A stretch of DNA of 64,000 bases, taken from Umbilicaria muhlenbergii. Lineage: Eukaryota; Ascomycota; Lecanoromycetes; Umbilicariales; Umbilicariaceae. Positions within the stretch are counted from its first letter, which is position 1, and each line of letters begins with the position of its first letter. The notes beneath the pieces were generated by a model. It saw only the letters and a program-made list of their open reading frames with translations, was not told the DNA's origin and made no database searches. The position numbers were made by a program, and so were the translations under genes. Below, piece after piece: positions 1-13,710 of the stretch. The stretch lies in assembly GCA_000611775.1 (NCBI GenBank), contig KK106982.1, forward strand, positions 4,720,996 through 4,784,995, read 5' to 3'.

Positions 1-101
1 AAGATCATATAGTTCATTGAATCTTGTCTAGTTCATTGAATCATACCTGTAGTTCATTGAATGACAGTATTACTTCAGTCATTATGACATCACCTGTTAC
101 A
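1..101 (+). repeat. Element B 5' LTR (right end only)
   Basis: The first 101 bases match the last 101 bases of the LTR at 12368-12706, including the repeated AGTTCATTGAAT motifs and the closing CTGTTACA. The rest of this LTR lies left of the window. Confidence 0.85.
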
Positions 102-1893
102 CTTTGAGCATCAACTTACAGGGTATCAGTCATGCAATGAACTGACTCATCAGTCTCAAGATGTTCAAATTCTTTAACAGAGAAGAATCAGTCACTGAAC
201 ATTCCTCTGATAAAATAATCTGAGTTAAGATCTCATTACCAGATAAGTTTCTTGATGAGAGAAGATTATTAAACTCATTCTTCACTCAACTTGACATGTA
301 CCTGTGATTCAACAAGTCTCTATTCATTTCAGAATCAGAGAAAGTGTTGTTCATCTCCTCATTTCTGAGGTTGAATGCTTTGAACTGATTTAAATCTATT
401 CTCTGAGATTACCTTGACAACAAGAGTGAAGATCAGAATGACTTAATTAATGAAATCTTTCATATGTTGAAGGAATTCAAGAAGCAGATAAGGACAATGT
501 TTGAAATAATTAATAAAGAGAGAACAGTGAAGTGAGAAATCTTCATCATTCAGCAAAAAGAAGCAGCTGCTATGTATACAATAAACTTTCAGAGACTCAC
601 CTCACATATGAATTGAGACAATATTACTTTGACAGCGTAATATTATAAGGGACTGAAGAATATGATGAAAGATAAAATCTTTAAGATTGAACACCCTGTC
701 ATGCTTCAAGAAATGATCAAATGATTGATCATCATCAACAACTGAGCTTATGAATAAAGTTTAAAAAAGAGTCATAAGATTCTTGTACCTTGAAGGGCTG
801 AGAAGAATCATGAGCATCAGTATAATAATTAATTCTACTATGAACCTCAACTCATAAAAATCAATGCTGTTACTTGAGTGAATCAGTTTCAGTGAGGGAA
901 AGGACTGAGGAAGAACACAGAAAAGAAAAAGAAGTTTCATGAAAATAATTATTACAGCTGCAAAAAATCAAAACACTTCACCTGAGATTATTAAAACTCT
1001 GAAAAAATCATTCAATCAAAGAAGACATATACTGCCATGCAAGAAGTAAAGAGCAAAGATAATTATAACATTATGTTTTAAACAGCATGTTACAATGATG
1101 ACTGTTGCACACATCAGAGTGATAAAGATGACTCTGAGTGATTTTCATGTCAATTTAAGAAGATAAGAGAATATGTTATCACCTCTCACCTAGATCAAGC
1201 TGCAGACTTGAAGAAATAACAAGTTTGATGAGATTAGTTCAATCAAGAAGGTAATTATATTAACAGTAATGAAACAATGTTCTCATCTAATGAGGAGGAA
1301 GACTTCATGAAAGTAACAAACTTTAATGATTCAGAAGAACTTATCAAGAAAAATGATGATATTTAAGCATTCATCTGCAAAGAACAGTGATTGAAAACTT
1401 ATGAAGAAGTATTTAAAGTGATGAAAGAATCTCCTGAGAATTATGAAAATCACATAAATCAGTTGCAGGAATGAATCCTGTGAATAATTAAAAATGCATT
1501 CACTCAGAAAGATGAAACCAAGGATATGAATTATCAGAACATACTCAGAGAAACATCATTAAAAAACTTGAAGTTCATCATGAAAGAAGGATACATTACT
1601 CTTGATGAAGCACACATCTCAAGAAAACTACACATGAAAGTTTAAGAACTTTGAAGTGAATACTTAAAGTTAAACCTGATACAGTACCTGAACAAGAAAG
1701 TTAATTTAAAGAACTTCAAGTATGTGAGAGAGAATCTGAGATTCCTCTCATTTAGTTCAAAAAATTAAAGAGCCCTTCAGGTCAAAGACTTCTGAAGATG
1801 CTTAAATTAAAATCTTCAGAAGAGGTGATTGCTAAAGAAATCACTGTCACAGAAGACATGAGCAACTTTCATGTTTAAATTAAAGTAAAAGAC

Positions 1894-2326
1894 TGTTATG
1901 CCTCTCGCTAAATGGTACCTGATTGGTACATGTAGCAGGCGTACACGTGGTACTGCTCATGATGCTTAAAGCATGAGCACCTCAAGCACTTGATCACTCA
2001 TGATGCTCAGAGCATGAGCACCTTGAGCACCTGACTGCTCATGATGCTCAGGGCATGAGCACCCTGAGCAGTAAAGTTACACATGTAGAACAGTACAGTT
2101 ACACATGAGTCTTTTAAAGTATTATATAATCACAGGTAGATTCATAATTAAGAGCTCATGCTCAACTCATGTATCAAATGCAATCTCATAAGTTTACTGC
2201 CTTTTAGTCTATTCAAGTCTACATGTGATCAGTAGTTCATTGAATCAAGCGTCATGATTAGATGAATGTTGATATAATTCATTGAATGATTGTATTATCT
2301 CCATCACTATGACATCATCTGTTACA
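1894..2326 (+). repeat. Element A 5' LTR
   Basis: 433-bp LTR. It holds three copies of a palindrome-rich unit of about 40 bp (CTCATGATGCTCAGAGCATG type, about 1955-2065) and three AGTTCATTGAAT-like motifs near the right end. It is the same length as the 3' copy at 8022-8454. Confidence 0.93.
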
Positions 2327-5300
2327 CTTTGAGCATCATCATCAGAATATCAATCATGAAATGAACTGTGATTCATGAGTCCCTCAAAAGAATAACAGCC
2401 TTCAGTCATGACCTGTCAGTCATTGAGAGTCTGACATCATCAGGGACAAAGATCAAGATCTCATCATCAGACAAGTTCTTAAAAGAGTGCAGGATGTTGA
2501 GTCTGTTCCTCATTCAACTTGATACTTATATTCACCTCAATCATATTATGTTCAGGAAGAAGTCTGATAAAGTATTATATGCATCCTTCTACCTGAGGTC
2601 TGATGCCCTCAATTGATTTAAGCTGACCCTTCAAGACTATATGAAAAATGAGAAGAAGGATCATGATGATGAAATGAATGAAATCTTCTTCAATCTCAAG
2701 GAGTTCAAGAAGCAGATAAGAATCATGTTTAAGATCATTAATCAAGAAAGAACCATGAAGTGAGAAATCTGCAATATTATGCAGAAAGAAGCTGTCATGA
2801 TGTATGCAGTCAATTTTCAGAGACATGCTGTGTATATGAATTGAGATGACACTGCCTTGATCATGCAGTACTACAAGGGCTTGAAGGACTTCATTAAAGA
2901 TGAAATCTCTCAATCAGAGTGATCAAGCACCTTAATCAGTATAATAATCAACCTTATTACAGCTCTCAGCTGATGAAAATTGATGTGACCTTCTGAAAGA
3001 ATCAATTCCAGAGGGGAATCAAGCAGTTATCAAAGAGTACAAGGGTTAAAGGAAATTGTTATAGCTGTGAAAAGTCAGGACATTTCACATGCAATTGTTA
3101 AATCTCAATGAAAGCCTTTTCATCAAAGAAGAAGACATACACTGCTGTGTTAAAAGAGTCAGCATTGAAGTAATCAGTTCAGCACAATGTTATGTCTTGA
3201 ACAGCCTGTTATGATGACAGCTGTACAGTTCATCAGAGTGACAAAGATGACTCTGAATGATTTTCATGTTAATCAAAGAAGGCAAAAGAGTATGCTGTAA
3301 CCTCTCACAGAAACCTCATCACAGATGCAGAGAGACATCAAGTTAAGTGAAAACAGTTTAACTTGAAAGGCAATTACATTATCAGTGATGATATGATATC
3401 CTCATTTAGTGAGGAAGAAGACTTCATGAAAGTAATGTCCTTTAAAGGTTCAGAAGAACTTATGAAAGAAGACAACAACAAATGATTAACTACTCATGAG
3501 GAGAGGTGAATTCAAACATACATCAAAATACTTAACACCCTCAGCAAGAAAGAGGAGTATGTGAAGTGATTAAAAGAGATAAAGAATCAGATCCTTTACA
3601 TTATCTGAGATGCATTTACACAGAGTCAAAACCATGAAGAAATCAATTATCAAGATATAATCAAGAAGACACCCCTGAAAGGTTCTCAGTTCATCATCAG
3701 AGGAGGATATGTCACCCCTGATGAAGCACACATCTCACAGGAACTTCATATGAAAGTATGAGAGCTTTAAAGTGAATACTTTAAGAGAGATTCAAATAAA
3801 CATTCATCCCAGAAAGTGAATCTGAAAGACTTCAAGTATGTAGAGAAGAACTTAAGTTTCTCCTCTTTTAGTTCAAAAAACTAGAAGGCCCTCTGAGTCA
3901 GAGGTCTCTGAAGATGCTTACTTCAAAGCCTTCAAGCAGTGAACAGCAATGAGAGTTCATCACTGCAGCACAGGAAGACATGAGCAATTTTCATGTTTAA
4001 ATCAAAGTCAACAGTCAGTCAGCATGACTGTTAATAGACAGCAGCTGCACAGGAAACTTCATGAACTTAAAATTTATTATGAAACATGTAATTCAAACAC
4101 AGGTGAAGCAAAATCCTTTTAAACTTCAAGAGTTCAATGAGACCTTTATGAAACATAATGATGAGTGAGTAAACTGAGAGACGGTTTCTACGCTCTAAAC
4201 TTCAAGAGTTCAATGAGACCTTTATGAAACATAATGATGAGTGAGTAAACTGAGAGACGGTTTCTACGCTCATGCGTTTAAGTCAACATTGGGAAAAGAT
4301 TCAATTCAACATAATGAAGTAATCAGGGAGTAATATAGTCCTGAGAATATCATGACTCTGAGTGATCAATTCAATGATTAATTGAGCTGAAAATGAGATA
4401 TACTTCATTAAGAGTGATAATTTAAATAAGTTATATTCAGTCCTGAACTCACCTGAAGGTGTGAAGATCTTCATTATGTCAGTGAAAGAGATGCATGAGG
4501 AATTGAAGAATCCTGATGCAAAGATACTGTGAAGCAGATGAGTCAAAGATGATCAAGACTCTGTTATCAAGTTATTTATCCCTAAAGAATATAAAAACTT
4601 CAAGGAATTGTTTACAGCTGTAAAGGATCAGGACGTCTTGCTGAAATATTAAAAATGAGATCATGAAATCAAGATCATGAAAGATTATGCACTGACAAAG
4701 CAACCTATCTACTCATTGTCACCTCAGAAGTTAAACGCTTTATGAGAATACTTAAAAAAGAACTTATGAAAAGGATTCATATGAGAATCTCAATCTTCAG
4801 CTGAATATGCAATACTGTTCATGTCAAAATCAGACAGTTCACTTAGGTTGTGTGTTGATTATCAAGTGTTGAACAACATTATCATCAAGAACAGTTACCC
4901 TTTGCTGCTCATTTCAGAACTGCAGGATCAGTTTCAGAGAACATAATGATTCATCAAGTTTAATATTTCAGGAGCCTTCAATCAGATTTGTATCAAAGAA
5001 GAAGATGAATGAAAAATCATGTTTTAAACAAGGTCTGAACTCTATGAGTACTTGATAATGCCTTTCAGATTAATGAACATGTCAGTAACTTTTCAAGCTT
5101 TCATCAATAATGTGCTGTGAGAGTACTTGAATCAGTTCATGATCATCTACCTCAATGACATACTGATCTACTTTAAGATGAAGGAGCAGCATGTTCAGCA
5201 TGTTTGAAAAGTCCTGCAAGCACTTCAAGATGCAGGACTACAGGTAAAGCCTGAGAAAAGTCTCTTTCATTTCAAGGAAGTACACTTCCTAGGCTTCATA

Positions 5301-7479
5301 ATAACATTAGAAGAGTTATGAATGAACTCAGAGAAAATATGATCTGTGATTGAATGATCAGTATTAAAAAACATCAAGGAAGTGCAATCCTTCCTTGAGT
5401 TCACAAACTTCTATAAAAAGTTTATCAAAAAGTATTCAAAAATCACATCACCTTTAACAGAGTTGATCAAGAAAGATCAGAAATTTGAGTGATCATCTGA
5501 AGCACAAAAAGCCTTCAATGAGTTGAAGAAGAGGTTCACTTCTTAATTAATTCTCATGAGTTTCAACCCTGAGAAACCTATTACGCTTGAGATGAACACG
5601 TCAGATGAAGCTATAGAAGCATGCATCAATCAATTAAATGATAAGAGACGTCTACAGTCAGTAGCTTTCTATTTGAGAAAGTTTTCAAGCACTGAAATGA
5701 ACTACAAGATACATGACAAGGAGCTGTTAACAATTGTTGATGTGTTTAAGCAATGACATGTGTATCTGAAAGGACCTAAACATGAGGTTCAGGTATACTC
5801 AGATCATAAGAATTTATTATATTTCATGACAATGAAAGTCTTAAATAGAAGACAGGTACGTTGATTGAAAGAATTGTCACAGTACAATTTCAGGATTCAT
5901 TATTAAAAAGGATCAGAGAACATCAAAGTGAACACTCTCAGTTAATGAGCTGATTACTTACAAGATAAGTCAGTCATCAGTCATGTTATCCTTCAGGAGG
6001 ATGAGCAAGGACACATGTCTTTTAATAAATAATTCAACCTCATCATACAGGTAGAGGACAACATTTTTAAAAATGAGATTCAAAAAGTGTTGAAGAATGA
6101 CAAGCTAGCACAGCAGGTTCTTCAGAATATTAAGGATCATGAAAGCTTTGAAAAAGAGAAAAGCTTATTACTTTTTCAAGGCTTGATCTATGTTCTCATT
6201 AGTCTTCAACAGAAGCTAATAAAGGAAAGTCATTTCAACAAGACACATGATCATCAAGGAATTAATAAAACAGTAGAATGACTCACAAGAACATATTACT
6301 TCTCACACATGAGAAAAAAGGTTGAGGAGATTATTCATAAGTATGACATCTGCTGAAGAAGCAAAGCAGATCAACATAAATCATACAGTTTACTTAAATC
6401 ATCAAAGACATCATCAAGATCATGAGCAAGCATCACATTAAACTTTGTAGTTAAGTTATCAAAGTCAAAAGAACCTCTGATGAAAGCAGTTTATGACTCA
6501 ATATTAATTATCACTGACAGACTCATGAAGTACAGATACTTCATACCTTATAATGAAGCATCATCAGCAAAGGAACTCACATATATGTTTTTAAAAGTTA
6601 TAACAGTCAATCATGAGCTGCTGAAAGAGATAATCTCTGATAGAGATAAACTCTTTACCTTCAAGTTCTGAAAATCATTAATGGACCAGTTGAGGATAAA
6701 TCACAAGTTATCAACATCATATCATCCTCAGATGAATGAGCAAATGAAATGATTGAATCAAACTATGAAACAGTACCTATGATGTTATGTTAATTATCAG
6801 CAAACTAATTGAATGAAACTCTTACTGATAGCTCAGCTAGCATATAATTCAGCAACAATAGAAACAACTGAAGTATCATCATTCTACATCAATTATGATT
6901 TCAACCTGGCTATGAATGAGGCCAGGGGACTAGTAATGATAGCACAGAGAGCAAGAGTATAAGTGAATCACCTCAAGGACCTGCATGAAATGTTGCAGAG
7001 GAACATCAAATTCATCTTAAAAAGATTAATGATATATCATAATAAAAAGAGAGTTAGAGGACCTACTCTCAAAGAGAAGGATAAAGTATATCTTCTGTGT
7101 CACAATATCAAGACAAAGTGATTTAGCAACAAATTGAACCACATGAAGTTGAGACCTTTTCAAATTGCAAAAACTAAGGGAAGCATCAACTATGAACTTG
7201 AGCTTTCACTCACTATGTGAATACACTCAGTATTCCACGTATCACTACTCAAACCAGCAGATCCAGAAACGCCAATACAAGAAAAATCATCAGAGATTGA
7301 CTCAAAGAGTCAAGATGCTGAATTCAAGATAAAAGAAATTCTAAATCAACAAGACATAAATGATGAGTCACACTACTTGATTAAATGAAAAGGATATGAC
7401 AGTGAAGGAAACACATGAGAGTCAGAGGAAAATCTCACTCATTGTGCAGTGAAACTGCAGCAATTTCATCAAAGAAACC

Positions 7480-7974
7480 TGCAGAAAGTCAGTCTGCATC
7501 ACTGAGATTAAAAGCCTCAGGTGCAAGAAAGTCAAGTGAAGACTTAATAAAAGAATCAGCAGTTACAGCAGCTGCACACTCATTCATCTTCAACTCTTCA
7601 ATATTCTGAAGTTTAGTACAGATCAAGTCTGACTGTTTCTTTCTTAAAAAAGTGATCTGTTTGTGAAGCCTCTCTTTCTTCACTCTTATCTCTCACTTTT
7701 ATGTCATGACGGCATCCTTTTCCTTTTTCAGGTGATGAATTTTTACACTCACCTTGTTGATCTCCTTCAGAGATATGAATAAGTCGCAAGAGATGCTCAG
7801 TTGAATGCAGGCATCACACTTGTTGTAATCATTTAACATCTTGCATTCCTTGCCATCAGTTAAGCAGTGACTACATGTTCACATGACAATCCTCTCATTT
7901 TCAGTGATTGAATCAGCCAGATGAGAATGATGAGAAGTAGATGACTTCTTCTTTCTGATACTGAATGAAGGCAT
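7480..7974 (-). pseudogene. Antisense accessory ORF of element A (Zn2Cys6-like)
   Basis: On the strand opposite gag-pol, between the chromodomain and the 3' LTR, a coding-like frame starts MPSFSIRKKK (7974 downward). It carries six cysteines spaced C-x2-C-x6-C-x8-C-x2-C-x6-C (7783-7875). A charged, coiled-coil-like stretch follows (VKIHHLKKEK, VKKERLHKQITFLRKK). The cysteine spacing is that of the fungal binuclear zinc cluster (C-x2-C-x6-C-x5-12-C-x2-C-x6-8-C), the DNA-binding domain of Gal4-type regulators. The same spacing occurs in the matching slot of elements B and F. The frame is broken in this copy. A role as an element-encoded regulator is inference. Confidence 0.6.
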
Positions 7975-8021
7975 GAGGAAGGTTGAGTTTTTGAGGATGA
8001 AAATGTTGAGGAGGAAGCTAG

Positions 8022-8454
8022 TGTTACACTTTTCACTAAATGATACCTGATTGATATGCGTAGCAGGCGTACATGTGATATCACTCATGATGCTCAGAAC
8101 ATGAGCACCTTGAGCATCTGACTGCTCATGATGCTCAGAGCATGAGCACCTTGAGCACCTGACTGCTCATGATGCTCAGAGCATGAGCACCCTGAGCAGT
8201 AAGATTACACATGTAGAACAGTACAGTCACACATGAGTCTTTTAAAGTACTATATAATCACAGGTAGATTCATAGTTAGGAGCTCATGCTCAACTCATGT
8301 ATTGAATGCAATCTCATAAGTCTACTGCCTTCTAGCCTATTCAAGTCTACATGTGATCAGTAGTTCATTGAACCAAGTGCTGTGATTAAATGAACATTGA
8401 TATAGTTCATTGAATGATTGTATTATCCTCATCACTATGACACCACCTGTTACA
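8022..8454 (+). repeat. Element A 3' LTR
   Basis: 433-bp partner of 1894-2326, also with three 40-bp palindromic units (about 8083-8195). It is followed directly by the AAGAC target duplication and then by the resumed protease-coding sequence of element B. Confidence 0.93.
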
Positions 8455-11400
8455 AAGACTGCTCAGTCAGACTGTTAATCAACAATGACTGTACAAGGAA
8501 TTTCTTGAATTCATGATTTGCAAAATTAAATGAGATAAAAATTCAGAAAAAGTGAAACCTCTATTCACTTCAAGAGTTTAATGAAACCCTTATAAAACAC
8601 AACAACAGTCATGTGAATAAAGAAACTGTATCAACACCTATACAGATAAATCAACACTGAGAGAAAATTAATTTCAACATTATGAAGCAGTCAGGAAGTG
8701 ACATAGTTTTAAGTATATTTTAACTTCAAGCAGTCAATTCTATAATTGATTGAGCTGAGAATGAAATATACTTCATTAAAAATAATATCTTTATGAAGTT
8801 ATATTCAGTCCTGCACTCACCTGAAGGAGTGAAAGTCTTCACTATGACAACAGAAGAGATGCATGAGTAGTTAAAAAATTCTGACACAAAGATACTGTGA
8901 ACTAGATGAGTCAACAATAACTGAGACTTTATTATCAAGTTATCTATCCCTAAAGAATACAAAGACTTTGAAGAGTTGTTTACAGCAGTAAAGAAACAGG
9001 ACATCTTATTAAAATATTAAAAATGAGATCATGAAATCAAGATCATGAAAGAGTGCAAATTAATAAAGCAACTCATATACTCATTGTCATCTTAAAAGTT
9101 AAATGCATTGTGAGAATATTTAAAGAAGAACTTATGAAAAGGATTCATTCAAAAATCTCAGTCTTCAGCAGAATATCTGATATTGTTTGTCTTAAAATCT
9201 GACAGATCATTGAGGTTGTGTGTTGATTATAAGACATTAAACAACATAATGATAAAGAACAGTTACTCACTGCTGCTCATGTCAAAACTGCAGGACAGAT
9301 TTCAGAGAACATAATAATTCATAAAGTTCAACATCTCAGAGGCATTCAACCAGATATAAATAAAAGAAGGTGATGAGTGAAAAACAGTGTTTCAAACACA
9401 CTCAGAGCTGTATGAGTACTTGATAATGCTGTTTAGATTAATCAACACCCCTGCAACTTTTCAGGCTTTTATCAACAACATTTTATGACAATATTTAAAT
9501 CAGTTCATAATCATCTACCTCAATGACATACTGATGTACTTGAAAATGAAAGAGCAACACATCAAACATGTTCAGAAAGTTCTATAAGCGTTAAAGAATG
9601 TCAACTTGTGAATTAAGCCTGAGAAGAGTCTTTTTCATGTCAAGGAAGTTCAATTCCTTGAATTTATCATCACATCAGAAGATCTACAGATGAACTTGAA
9701 AAAAATTAATTTCATGATTGAATGATCAGTTCTGATAAATGTTAAGGAAGTACAATCCTTTCTAAGCTTTGCAAACTTCTATAGAAAGTTTATTGAGAAA
9801 TATTTTAAAATTGCAGCACCCCTAACAGAGTTGATGAAGAAAGACTGAAAGTTTATTTAATTTACTAAAGCACAGAAATCCTTTGAAGAGCTGAAGAAGC
9901 ACTTCACATCATAATTAATTCTCATGAGTTTCAACCCTGAGAAACTTATTACGCTTGAGATGAACACGTCAGATGAAGTTATAAAAGTGTGCATTAATCA
10001 ATTAAATGATAAGAAACATCTGTGATCAGTAACTTACTACTCATGAAAGCTTTTAAGTGCTGAACAGAGTTATGAGATACATGACAAGAAGCTGTTAACT
10101 ATTGTTGATGCATTCAAGCAATGATGTGTATATCTTGAAGAATCAAAGCATGAGGTTCAGGTGTATTCAGATCATAAAAATTTATTATACTTCATGACAA
10201 CAAAGATCCTGAACTGAAGACAAGTTCATTGATCAGAAGAATTGTCACAGTATAATTTTAAAATTCATTACTGAAAAAGATTGAAGAACATCAAAGCAGA
10301 TGCTTTTAACAAATGAGTTGATTATCTGCAGAAAAAGTCAATCATGAATTAAGTCATCCTTTGAAAGGATGAGCAAGAGAGCATAACATACAATAAAGAA
10401 GTCAACTTTATGATAAAAGTTGAGGATAACATTTTTGAAAGTTGAGTTCAAAAAGTGTTGAAGAATGACAAGTTAGCACAACAAGTTCTTCAAAATATCA
10501 ATGATCATGAAAGCTTTAAAAAGCAAGAAGGTCTCTTACTTTTTTAAGACTTAATTTATGTATCAGTCAGCCTATGAGAGACGCTGATAGAAGAATGTTA
10601 TTTCAGCAAAGTAAATGAACATCAAGGAGTCAAAAAGACAGTGAAACAACTCACATGAACATACTACTTCTCATGATTGAGGAAGAAAGTTGAAGAAATT
10701 ATTTAAAAATGTGATATCTGCTGAAAGAATAAAGCAGAACATCATAGATCATATAAGTTATTAAAGTCATCATCAACATCATCACAATCATGATTGAGCA
10801 TCACATTAAATTTTGTGATAAAACTGTCAAAATCAAAAGAACCCCTGATGAAAGTATTATACAATGCAATACTGATTATAACAGATTAACTCATGAAGTA
10901 TGAATACTTCCTGTCATATAAGGAGTCATCATCAGCAGAAGAATTAATGTACACATTTTTAAGAATTATAATCATCAATCACAGGCTATCAGAAGAAATA
11001 ATCTCAGACAGAGATAAACTTTTCATCTTCAAGTTCTGAAAATCATTAGTGAATCAGTTGAGAATTTATCACAAGCTGTTCACTGCATATCATCCTCAAA
11101 CAGACAGACAGACTGAACACTTAAATTAAACATTGAAACAGTACTTACACTGCTATGTTAATTATCAGCAAATCAATTGAGTAGAACTCTTATCAGTAGC
11201 TCAGTTAACTTATAATACAACAGCAACAGAGTTGACAGAAGTGTCATCATTTTATGTTAATTACAAGTTCAACTCATCAATGAATGAAGTGAGGGGCTTG
11301 ATAATGATAACATAAAAAGCAAAGGTACAAGTGAATCACTTAAAGAATTTTCATCAGGAACTTCAGTGAGACATAAAATTTACCTTAAAAAAGTCAACAG

Positions 11401-11879
11401 TATATTATAATAAGAAAAGAGATAAAGGACTTATTCTTGAAGAGAGAAATAAAGTATACCTTCTGCATCACAACATCAAGATGAAGTGATTAAGCAACAA
11501 GTTGAATCACAAGAAGCTGAGACTGTTTCACATTTTAAAAAAGAAAGGAAGTGTCAATTATGAACTTAAACTTTCATCAGCTATGCAGATACACTCAGTA
11601 TTTCACATATTCTTACTTAAATCAGCAGACTTGAAAACACTGTTACAAGATAATTCACCTGAGATTAACCCTGAGAGTCAAGATGCTGAGTTCAAAGTAG
11701 AGGAGATCTTAAATCAACAAGAGATAAATGATGAGCTTCATTATCTGATCAAATAAAAAGGTTATGACATGACAGGAAACACATGAGAATCAGAGAAGAA
11801 TCTTACTTATTATTCAATGAAGTTACATCAATTCTGCCAGAGGAACTCACTGTCAGTCAGTCATCAAGAATGATGAAGA

Positions 11880-12300
11880 GTTTAAAGAAGTCAAAGAGAG
11901 AATTAATAATCTGATTTTAAGTCAATTCCTTCTGCTTCAGTTCTTCAATGTTTTAAAGCTCAGTATGAATCAGATCTGTCTGTCACTTCTTAAGAAGAGT
12001 AATTTGTTTATAAAGTCTCTCTTTCTTCACCTTCAACTCTCATTTTCTAACAGAAATGTTTATCTTTTTCTTTTATAAATGAAGGAGTTTCTCTCTGACA
12101 TGATTCAACTCAGCTAAAGATATTACAAGGTCACAAGCAACACCTGACTGAACACAAGAACTGCAACAGTCAGATTTTAAAAACATGAAACACTTACAGT
12201 CATCAGAGACACAGTGATGACAAGTTTACATGACAAGACTTCTGAAGTTGATGATATGATCAGTCAAGTGAAAATGATAAATTAAGAATTGAGCAATCTT
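11880..12300 (-). pseudogene. Antisense accessory ORF of element B (Zn2Cys6-like)
   Basis: Counterpart of the antisense ORF of element A, in the same slot between chromodomain and 3' LTR. Six cysteines with spacing C-x2-C-x6-C-x8-C-x2-C-x6-C lie at 12130-12222, followed by a LAELNHVREKLLHL-type helix and a VKKERLYKQITLLKK stretch. The residues between the cysteines differ considerably from those of A and F while the spacing is unchanged, which suggests past selection for the cluster. Broken fossil frame. Confidence 0.55.
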
Positions 12301-12367
12301 TCTGTCATCAGAGTAAAGCATGAGGGGCTTTGATTTCTGAGGATGAAAATCTTGTGAGGGGAGCTAG

Positions 12368-12706
12368 TGTTATGACTTAATCAAGACAGTACTTGAAAAT
12401 ATGCATTTGCAGTGAACAACTGATACTGATTGAGCTGTTCAGAGTGATTAAGAATTCAATTATTATGATCACCTCAATCAGATGAGTCTCCTAGAGTTTA
12501 TATAATCACAGGTAGATTCATAGTTAAGAGCTCATGCTCAACTTATGTATTGAATGCAATCTCTTAAGTTTATGATTATTAGTTCCCTCACTTGATCTTA
12601 ATCTTAAGGTCATATAGTTCATTGAATCTTATCTAGTTTATTGAATCATACCTGTAGTTTATTGAATGACAATATTACTTCAGTCACTATGACATCATTT
12701 ATTACA
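12368..12706 (+). repeat. Element B 3' LTR
   Basis: 339-bp LTR from TGTTATG to ATTACA. Its right 230 bp resembles the LTRs of A and F (CACAGGTAGATTCATAGTTA, CTCATGCTCAAC), but the palindromic 40-bp units are missing. It is therefore a distinct LTR subtype. Confidence 0.85.
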
Positions 12707-13321
12707 ACAAAACCTTATCAGCTTCCTTTTAAAACATGATATAATTAAGTCAGATATAAGTATTCAGCTGAGTGAGAAATGAGCTCAGCATTCTTCATTT
12801 CTTTAAAAACTTATCTGATGATGAGATTTTAATCTTCACTGCTGATGCAGTACTTTTGAAGGTTGAAGCATCTCAGTCTGAAGTTAACATCTCAATGAGG
12901 GCTGTTGAGTCACAGTTCATTTTATGACTGATATTTTGAGAGCAGTACTCAAAGTGTAACAGATGATGTCATAATGATGAAGATAATATAATCATTCAAT
13001 GAATTAAAGTCACAACATCATATAAGATTAAGGCTTGTAGAATGATAAAATTATGTTTAATACATGAGTTGAACATGAACTTCTAACTATGAATTTACCT
13101 GTGACTATATAGTACTTTAGGAGACTCATGTGTAACTTAATCATTTAAGATGCTCATGTCTTAAGCATCATGAGTAGTTTTAATGATCAAGGTGCTCATT
13201 TCATGAGCATCATGAGTACTTTGAGTGCTCATGCCTTCATGTAATTAAAATAACATGAGCAGTACTCCTGTTACACCTGCTACACATACTTTTCAGGTAT
13301 CATTTAGTGAGAGGTGTAACA
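12707..13321 (-). mobile_element. Ty3 element C fragment (gag start + 5' LTR), minus strand
   Basis: Sequence immediately right of element B matches, in reverse orientation, the gag start of element F (compare 12770-12830 with 61604-61670). It is followed by a reverse-oriented LTR at 12955-13321 (367 bp, TGTAAC...GGTGTAACA). The remainder of C presumably lies left of the window beyond element B, which would make C the host of B. Broken and partial; relative age oldest of the three. Confidence 0.75.
12955..13321 (-). repeat. Element C 5' LTR (reverse orientation)
   Basis: 367-bp LTR of the A/F family read on the minus strand. It contains diverged copies of the palindromic GCTCATG...CATGAGC units and the AGTGAGAGGTGTAACA end shared with the element F LTRs. 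Confidence 0.8.
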
Positions 13322-13706
13322 AAACAGACTGAAAAAAAGTTATAAAAGTGATAATCACAAAGCAGAAGAGTAAGAGTTTTATAAAGTTAAAACATGACTG
13401 AGTTCTGCTGTCAAAGTGAACATACTGTCAGATTTGTCATGTGAATAAAGACAGGCTTTTGAGGGAGTGAAGTCCTCAGACTTTATGAGAATGTAAAAAA
13501 TGTCAAGGAAGTGCATGTTGTCAAGAATCATCTTATTGAGAGGCATTATATTCATAATATGTGAATTATTTTAATATTTATAACTGCTTTTCACCTAGTC
13601 TGTTATTGGTTTAAGTAGTAACCTTGACTAAGCACTTGTACAAAAGCTAGCTTATTTATGTATAATAATAAATGCATGAGTCATGATTACTGCACTGACA
13701 GTTAAA
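13322..13706. other. Gene-free AT-rich spacer
   Basis: 385 bp between the element C LTR and candidate transposon H. No coding-like frame longer than a few dozen codons and no repeat is visible. The stretch around 13590-13660 keeps a more balanced composition than its surroundings. Confidence 0.5.
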
Positions 13707-13710
13707 GGGA

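Larger units (their letters stand above)
1894..8454 (+). mobile_element. Ty3 chromodomain LTR element A, nested in B
   Basis: A 6561-bp Ty3-type chromovirus inserted in the protease-coding part of related element B, same strand. The 433-bp LTRs (1894-2326 and 8022-8454) start TGTTA and end TTACA, and are flanked by the 5-bp target duplication AAGAC (1889-1893 and 8455-8459). Parts: gag from about 2368 with a zinc knuckle (C-x2-C-x4-H-x4-C, 3058-3099), aspartic protease near 4027-4075 (LIDSSCTG), reverse transcriptase with YLNDIL near 5146-5170, RNase H near 5556-5756, integrase zinc region near 6230-6360 and catalytic core about 6480-6670, chromodomain about 7320-7440, and an antisense ORF before the 3' LTR. 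All coding parts are broken by numerous lesions; a fossil copy. Confidence 0.93.
1..12706 (+). mobile_element. Ty3 chromodomain LTR element B, split by element A
   Basis: Old, heavily hypermutated Ty3-type (chromovirus) LTR retroelement, seen as 1-1893 and 8455-12706 with element A inserted between. Its left LTR is cut by the window edge (1-101 matches 12606-12706). Parts in order: gag with a zinc-knuckle-like stretch near 949-990, protease start near 1860-1890/8455, reverse transcriptase about 9.2-9.6 kb (YLNDIL at about 9.52 kb), RNase H about 9.95 kb, integrase about 10.45-11.1 kb, chromodomain about 11.69-11.80 kb, an antisense ORF at 11.88-12.36 kb, and the 3' LTR. It is broken by many lesions throughout and is a fossil. 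It is older than A, which interrupts it, and probably younger than C, which it abuts. Mutation by a RIP-like process prevents dating by LTR divergence. Confidence 0.88.

Noticed and set aside
2575-2913. 112-codon minus-strand frame in gag of element A
   Set aside because: Opposite-strand shadow of the gag coding region; the antisense ORF with conserved cysteines is elsewhere in the element.
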